Part shown: piece after piece, positions 59,950 through 64,000 of the stretch
Layout of the letters: each line of letters opens with the position of its first letter
How positions within the stretch are numbered: position 1 is the stretch's first letter
Origin: Nodosilinea sp. FACHB-141
GTDB lineage: Bacteria > Cyanobacteriota > Cyanobacteriia > Phormidesmidales > Phormidesmidaceae
Length of the DNA: 64,000 nt
Assembly (NCBI RefSeq): GCF_014696135.1
Contig: NZ_JACJPP010000020.1
Location: 124,001 to 188,000, forward strand
Direction of reading: 5' to 3'
Notes under the pieces: generated by a model
Told to the model about the DNA's origin: nothing
Seen by the model: the letters and a program-made list of their open reading frames with translations, nothing else
Database searches by the model: none
Made by a program: the position numbers and the translations under genes

Positions 59950-60188
59950 GTGTAGGTTGGGTGAGAACGCGAAATCACCTCAGGGTTGTTTCATTGTTGA
60001 AAAGGACTATGCCTGTATGGGCTTTGGCCCCCAAACCTCCAATTTTGGGGGCTTCAGATCCCCCCCAGAATTGGGGGCGGAGGAACAAGCTGTAACATAG
60101 TTTTCCTCTCACGAACTTGAAACAGCCCTGAGAGTCGTGCAACGCAGCCTGGTTCTATTGGTTTCTACTAGCACCACCCTACCTACAC
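59950..60188. repeat. GTGTAGGTTGGG element interrupted by a second element
   Basis: GTGTAGGTTGGGTG (59950-59963) and CACCCTACCTACAC (60175-60188) are inverted ends. Removing the insert at 59979-60132 leaves 85 bases, close to the 83 bases of the intact copy at 57639, with matching AGAACGC near the left end and a similar right half. Confidence 0.6.
59979..60132. repeat. 154-base nested MITE-like element
   Basis: CTCAGGGTTGTTTCA (59979-59993) and TGAAACAGCCCTGAG (60118-60132) are inverted repeats matching 14 of 15. The interior has CCCCCAA...TTGGGGG palindromes. It sits inside the older element at 59950-60188. No coding capacity. Confidence 0.6.
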
Positions 60189-60207
60189 AACAACTGCACT
60201 TCAAGGA

Positions 60208-60873
60208 TTACGACTGCGTTTGCTCCGTTTGATCGCGAATTAGGGCACTCCAGTTGTCGTCATTCATCGCAGCGGCCAGGTCTGTTTTAGGGTCAGCGGC
60301 CTGGGCTGCATCCTGCTCTTTCGCCAACGAGCTATCGGCCATAGCGCGACGAAGCTTGAGCTTTTTGGCTTCGTAGGCTTCCCGTTCCGCAGCCGACATG
60401 GCCTGGGTAACGGCTTTGCCCACGGTGCCATCCCAAGTGCCATCGATATTGCCAGGTGGGGGACTGGGCAGAGCCGCGATCCATTCATCCCGCAGGGCCG
60501 CCATCACCTCTCGGTTAGGAAAGCTAAAGGGTTCCACCGTTACCAGGGCACAGACGGCCTCTCCTTTTTCGAGCAGATGGCTACGCAACGATAGGGAGAC
60601 GTTGCGAGAGATGCCAATAAACTGAGTCTGACCGTCGCGATCGAGCACGGCATAAACCCCGGTGACCTTAGCATCTTGGGTTTGCTCGCACCAGTCAGCA
60701 ACGGGTAGAGGGCTACTGCCGGTAGAAGCTGTGGGTGGGGCGGCAGCTGTTTCAGCAGCATGTTCGTCGGCAGCGCTATACAAAAACTCGTGGAGACTGC
60801 GATGCTCAACGGGGACATTTTGATGCTCGATCGCCTTTGGCGCATCTGGCGCGTCTGATTTTTCGGAGGTCAC
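60208..60873 (-). CDS. GIY-YIG nuclease-like protein
   Basis: This is a 221-residue protein. The central region TGVYAVLDRDGQTQFIGISR (about 71-90) followed by NVSLSLRSHL resembles the GIY-YIG endonuclease core, with GVY and FIG taking the places of GIY and YIG, and an Arg at the expected position. The N-terminal 65 residues are polar, Ala/Pro-rich and probably disordered; the C-terminus is helical and charged. Similar proteins are found in cyanobacteria and plant plastids. Whether it keeps nuclease activity is uncertain. The start is a GTG at 60873. Confidence 0.7.
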   Translation of the reverse strand: MTSEKSDAPDAPKAIEHQNVPVEHRSLHEFLYSAADEHAAETAAAPPTASTGSSPLPVADWCEQTQDAKVTGVYAVLDRDGQTQFIGISRNVSLSLRSHLLEKGEAVCALVTVEPFSFPNREVMAALRDEWIAALPSPPPGNIDGTWDGTVGKAVTQAMSAAEREAYEAKKLKLRRAMADSSLAKEQDAAQAADPKTDLAAAMNDDNWSALIRDQTEQTQS

Positions 60874-60929
60874 AGGCTTGCCTTGGTGGATAACTAGGCT
60901 TCATTATCACGCCAATTCCACCTCTTGTT

Positions 60930-61135
60930 CCCTCTCCCTTGGGGCTACTGTGTACACATAAGTTCTGAAACCCATGTTGCCAAGGCTTTTCCCTCATCCC
61001 CCAACCCCTTCTCCCACTTCGGGAGAAGGGGAGCCGGAAAGCCTTATCTGGCCTCCCCCTCGTCCATTTTTGGGAGAGGGGGACTGAGGGGGTGAGGGCC
61101 GAGATGTGTGTACACAGTAGCCCTTTAGGAGAGGG
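60930..61135. repeat. 206-base element with long inverted ends
   Basis: GGGCTACTGTGTACACA (60942-60958) and TGTGTACACAGTAGCCC (61107-61123) are perfect 17-base inverted repeats; CCCTCTCC/GGAGAGGG extends the ends to 60930 and 61135. Inside are two palindromic CCCTTCTCCC/GGGAGAAGGG and CCCCCTCGTCC/GGGAGAGGGGG type hairpins. A long minus-strand frame crossing it is a product of the repeat, not a gene. Confidence 0.6.
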
Positions 61136-61172
61136 CGATCGCCAGCCATTCAAACGCTAATTTAGCAATGCC

Positions 61173-62492
61173 TCAGGGTTCAACCTCAGTTGCTGGTGCG
61201 GTTGCCGCCATCGATCGCTTGACCTTGTTAATCCACCCTTCGCTGAGCCGTAGCACCTCTGAGTAATCTAAATCGGTATCTAAAACGAGGTCAAACACAA
61301 AGGGCGAAAACCGTCGGGGAAACCACTGATGCAGCTTGCGACCCACAGTAAGCCGCAGAAAAAACTCCAGCACTAATGGTTTGCTGCGCGGAAAGGAATA
61401 GTCTGACAAATCGCGCAGGGCATGGGCTTCGACCACCCGCTGCTGAGAAAACTGGGGCAACACCTGAGCCCAATCATCCTGATACTGGTCGAGTAACTGG
61501 TTAAGCCAGGCCACATCTTGCAGAGCCGAGTTGCAACCCTGGCCAATGGAGGGCGAAACAGAGTGGGCAGCATCGCCCAAAATCAAGATGCGATCGCCCT
61601 GGTGAAAGCGATCGCAAGTCACCGTCGTCAATCGGGCAGTGGGGCGTTGCAGCAGAGCCTCGGCCTCGGTCTCGCTAAGCAAGGGGCGAAAGGTAGGTAG
61701 GTGGGTGGCAAAATAGCCGAGCACGTCGGCTTTGGTCTTTAGCCCATCGAACGGGCTATTTTTGGCATTAAAAATGAAGGCCCCATGCATTTGGTCGCCC
61801 GGCTGCGGAGCCAGCAAAATGCGCGCATCGCCCCCTACATTGCAGGCGTGGATAAAATCTAGAGCTAGCTCAACGCCCTGCTGCGGGTTGGTGCGGGCTA
61901 GGAAAATTGACTTGTAGGCATCGCGCACGTAGGTCTGTTGGCAGTTGAGACCATGGTTGGCCACCAGCGCGGCTCTGACGCAAGACCTGGCTCCATCGGC
62001 ACCAATCAGGCGATCGTAGTTAACGCTGAAGCTCTGACCATCAGTAGCCTGAAAGCTCACGGTTTGTGCCTGGCTATTGACCCCCTGGCAGGTGCAGTTA
62101 AAGGTGAGGCTTAGCCGCTCTGGGTCAGAATAGCGAGCGACCAGCTGCTCTAACAGCACCAGCACCAGCCGATTGCGATCGACGGTGAGAATAGGGTGTT
62201 TGCGCGGAATGCGGCGAGCCTTGCCCTTGCGATGCAGGTAGGTGCCTCGACACATCACGCTGTATTCCGCAATCGCCTCTTCTAAGCCTGGAATGCCTTG
62301 CAAGGCCCGCCGCCCCCGATATTGTAGAGAAATGGGGAAAGACCGCTGTTCGTCAGGGGCAACCTGGCGCGGATCGGGGCGGCGATCGTAGATCTCGACG
62401 CGATCGCCCCGGCGCAGCAGGTAGTGGGCCAGCAATAGCCCAGCTGGCCCAGCGCCAACAATCACAATAGTTTGAGATGAGGTGTCGACCAT
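61173..62492 (-). CDS. FAD-dependent monooxygenase (kynurenine 3-monooxygenase-like)
   Basis: This is a 439-residue flavin monooxygenase. The FAD-binding motif is IVIVGAGPAGLLLAHYLLRR (about 8-27), followed by DGARS in LIGADGARSCVRAAL (about 163-177) and the second FAD motif ILILGDAAHSVSPSIGQGCN (about 302-321). C-terminal residues have one or two hydrophobic stretches and may anchor it. The overall pattern is of the kynurenine 3-monooxygenase/aromatic hydroxylase group; no tryptophan-degradation genes lie nearby, so the substrate is open. The ATG at 62492 is preferred to a GTG two codons upstream. It is divergent from the sensor gene at 62779. Confidence 0.85.
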   Translation of the reverse strand: MVDTSSQTIVIVGAGPAGLLLAHYLLRRGDRVEIYDRRPDPRQVAPDEQRSFPISLQYRGRRALQGIPGLEEAIAEYSVMCRGTYLHRKGKARRIPRKHPILTVDRNRLVLVLLEQLVARYSDPERLSLTFNCTCQGVNSQAQTVSFQATDGQSFSVNYDRLIGADGARSCVRAALVANHGLNCQQTYVRDAYKSIFLARTNPQQGVELALDFIHACNVGGDARILLAPQPGDQMHGAFIFNAKNSPFDGLKTKADVLGYFATHLPTFRPLLSETEAEALLQRPTARLTTVTCDRFHQGDRILILGDAAHSVSPSIGQGCNSALQDVAWLNQLLDQYQDDWAQVLPQFSQQRVVEAHALRDLSDYSFPRSKPLVLEFFLRLTVGRKLHQWFPRRFSPFVFDLVLDTDLDYSEVLRLSEGWINKVKRSMAATAPATEVEP

Positions 62493-62778
62493 TCGCACTC
62501 ACCCAGAACGGCAATGTTTCGTATGCTCTATTCTCGTGATGATACGTTACTAGAGGTGCCACCCAACCGGCAAGCTACGGTAGCAGATAGGGAATGGGCA
62601 ATGGAGCTAATTTGCGCTGGCGCGAAGTCTAAATATCTGTGTTCAAAAGCAGATCGTAAGTACTGGGGCAGTTTCAGCCTGGGCAATATGGGGAAAGCTC
62701 TACTGCTAGGCCATTGGTTACGACAAACTCACTTACTCAATACCGCCAACCTTGATTCTCGCTCCTTGCAATGCCTCT
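62493..62778. other. Intergenic region between divergent monooxygenase and sensor genes
   Basis: A plus-strand frame (62514-62816) has no known motif and overlaps the sensor gene; I do not accept it. No terminator or repeat is seen. Confidence 0.35.
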
Positions 62779-64000
62779 ATGCCACCCTTCGACTGCACTG
62801 TTCTAGTCATCAGTGATGCAGATGTAACGGCGAGTTCACTTCAGAACCTGCTAGAGCAGGCTGATCAGGGTTTGGGGCAGGTGCTGGCTGTGGGCTACGA
62901 CGGGCCAATTTTAGAGCTGTGCCATGCCCACAACCTACGGCTGATTTTCTTAGACGCTGATCGGTCAGATACGCGGAAATTTGATTGCCTCAAACAGCTA
63001 AAAGCTCACCTCGGCGATCGCTGCCCGCCTATTGTGGCGATCGGCCCCAACGAGGCCAACATGGCAACCCAGGCCTTAAAGGCAGGGGCGACCGACTATT
63101 GGGTGCAAGAGCGGCTTACCCCGCCTCGTCTGCGCCAGGCCCTAGAGGCTTTACCTTGGGCTGATCGCCAGCCAGCGATCGCTGAACTGGATGCTTTTCG
63201 GGTGACACTCTCCGATGCGCTACGAGCGCTGGCCGACCCGATCGAGATTCAAGTCACGGCCAGCCGCATCCTCGGTGAATATCTCAATGCCAGCCGCACC
63301 CTATACTTTGAGTGCCGCAATGACATCTACTGTGTTGAACGGGATTACACCAGCGGTGTGGCTACCATCGCGGGCTGCTATCCCGTCACCGCATTTGGTC
63401 TAGCCATTTTTTCCGAATTCTGCGCCGGGCGATCGGTAGTGGTGGCCGATGTCGGTGCTGACCCTCGGCTCTCGCCTGCCGAGCGAGCCACCTATGCATC
63501 AGTTCAAATTGTCGCTTACATGGGTATCCCGCTGGTCAAAGATGGTAATTTTGTCGCCGGTTTGGCGGTTCACTCCTCGACGCCCCGCATCTGGACCCAG
63601 GCAGAGGTAAACCTGGCAGAAGAAACTGCTGAACGCACCTGGGCAGCGGTCGAACGGGCCCGGGCAGAAGTGGCTCTAAACCAGTCAGAAGAAAAATATC
63701 GCACTCTGTTTCAAAACATCGATCAGGGGTTTTGTCTGCTTGAGCTGATCTTTGACGAGCAGGGCCAGGCGGTGGACTTTCGGTGTTTAGAAACCAACCC
63801 GGCTTTTGTGAAACATGCAGGGCAGCCCATGGCGGGCAAACGCATTCGCGAGCTGGTGCCCGGCTTTGAGCAGATCTGGATCGATACCTACGGGCAGGTT
63901 GCTCTGACCGGCAAATCGGTGCGGCTCGAACACGTGGTGAAAGGGCTTGGCGACCAGTGGTTTGAGACCTCGGCATTTCGCTACGGTGGCGCAGGGAGTC
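62779..64000 (+). CDS. Receiver-GAF-PAS sensor protein, 3' end cut by window
   Basis: A long open frame starts at the ATG at 62779 and is still open at the window's end (407 codons seen). Residues 5-125 form a receiver-like domain: TVLVISDADVTASSLQNLLE, the LRLIFLDADRSD strand with a possible phosphoacceptor Asp, and a GATDYWVQERLT end in which the usual Lys is Gln. A GAF domain follows (about 140-295), starting FRVTLSDALRALADPIEIQ, with cysteines but not the chromophore-binding motif I can be sure of. A PAS domain begins at about 310 (SEEKYRTLFQNIDQGFCLLE). Such chains usually end in a histidine kinase or diguanylate cyclase, which would lie beyond the window. Confidence 0.8.
   Translation, partial: MPPFDCTVLVISDADVTASSLQNLLEQADQGLGQVLAVGYDGPILELCHAHNLRLIFLDADRSDTRKFDCLKQLKAHLGDRCPPIVAIGPNEANMATQALKAGATDYWVQERLTPPRLRQALEALPWADRQPAIAELDAFRVTLSDALRALADPIEIQVTASRILGEYLNASRTLYFECRNDIYCVERDYTSGVATIAGCYPVTAFGLAIFSEFCAGRSVVVADVGADPRLSPAERATYASVQIVAYMGIPLVKDGNFVAGLAVHSSTPRIWTQAEVNLAEETAERTWAAVERARAEVALNQSEEKYRTLFQNIDQGFCLLELIFDEQGQAVDFRCLETNPAFVKHAGQPMAGKRIRELVPGFEQIWIDTYGQVALTGKSVRLEHVVKGLGDQWFETSAFRYGGAGS

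Noticed and set aside
60806-61153. 115-codon minus-strand frame rich in Arg, Ser and Pro
   Set aside because: Encoded mostly by the inverted-repeat element at 60930-61135; repeats of this type stay open by base composition.
62514-62816. 100-codon plus-strand frame
   Set aside because: Overlaps the better supported sensor gene starting at 62779 and has no known motif.
1-64000. tRNA, rRNA and CRISPR arrays
   Set aside because: Looked for cloverleaf-like stretches and regularly spaced short repeats; none seen. Regular repeats found are coding (TPR, LEA-like) or palindromic spacer elements.

Overview
The window is chromosomal DNA of a cyanobacterium, probably a filamentous Leptolyngbya/Nodosilinea-type organism (genus is inference). 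The HIP1 octamer GCGATCGC is scattered through most genes. Cyanobacterial families recur: a CP12-like protein, DUF7219, WGxxGxxG proteins, an Anabaena sensory rhodopsin transducer homologue, an Npun_F5749-type PPOX protein and TrmFO. Gene density is ordinary, both strands are used, and I see no rRNA, tRNA or CRISPR array.

Region 1 (1-11.2 kb) is mainly a cell-surface glycan locus. gmhB, hldE and a GT9 heptosyltransferase overlap head to tail and make and transfer ADP-heptose. Further on are a GT2 enzyme, a protein with two GT9 domains in one chain, and a GT4 enzyme. Among them sit an SDR, an ASRT homologue whose Shine-Dalgarno lies in a hairpin, and a spore-photolyase-like radical SAM protein. 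Region 2 (11.2-14.4 kb) holds an overlapping minus-strand trio: a catalytically dead HtrA-like protein, an active HtrA-like protease without an export signal, and a LuxR regulator with a degenerate receiver. A tandem repeat lies upstream.

Region 3 (14.5-28.7 kb) is accessory or stress-related: VOC, GNAT and deaminase genes, manganese catalase, two WGxxGxxG surface proteins, an RTX/beta-helix protein, a frameshifted amidoligase, a polysaccharide deacetylase and small membrane proteins. Region 4 (28.7-44.1 kb) is mostly housekeeping or transport: endonuclease III-like, dynamin/Era-like GTPase, PAP phosphatase, PfkB kinase, MFS, Hsp70-like, PyrC, TrmFO, a RecB-like nuclease and BenE. Two AT-richer, foreign-looking inserts (DUF4160/DUF2442 pair; RusA-like protein) lie within it.

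Region 5 (44.2-64 kb) has two AraC regulators, a 1181-residue LamG/LGFP/papain-like protein, a DUF559 nuclease flanked by direct composite repeats, an EAD-STAND-TPR protein, a cysteine-poor CP12 variant, a LEA-like repeat protein, a GIY-YIG-like protein, a flavin monooxygenase and the start of a receiver-GAF-PAS sensor that runs off the end. Palindromic and MITE-like repeats are dense here, including one element inserted into another.

The best candidates for new biology are the HtrA/pseudo-HtrA/LuxR operon, the LamG-LGFP-cysteine peptidase protein, the repeat-flanked DUF559 unit, the CP12 variant and two hairpins that would hide ribosome-binding sites. All functional calls rest on reading motifs by eye; no database search was run.
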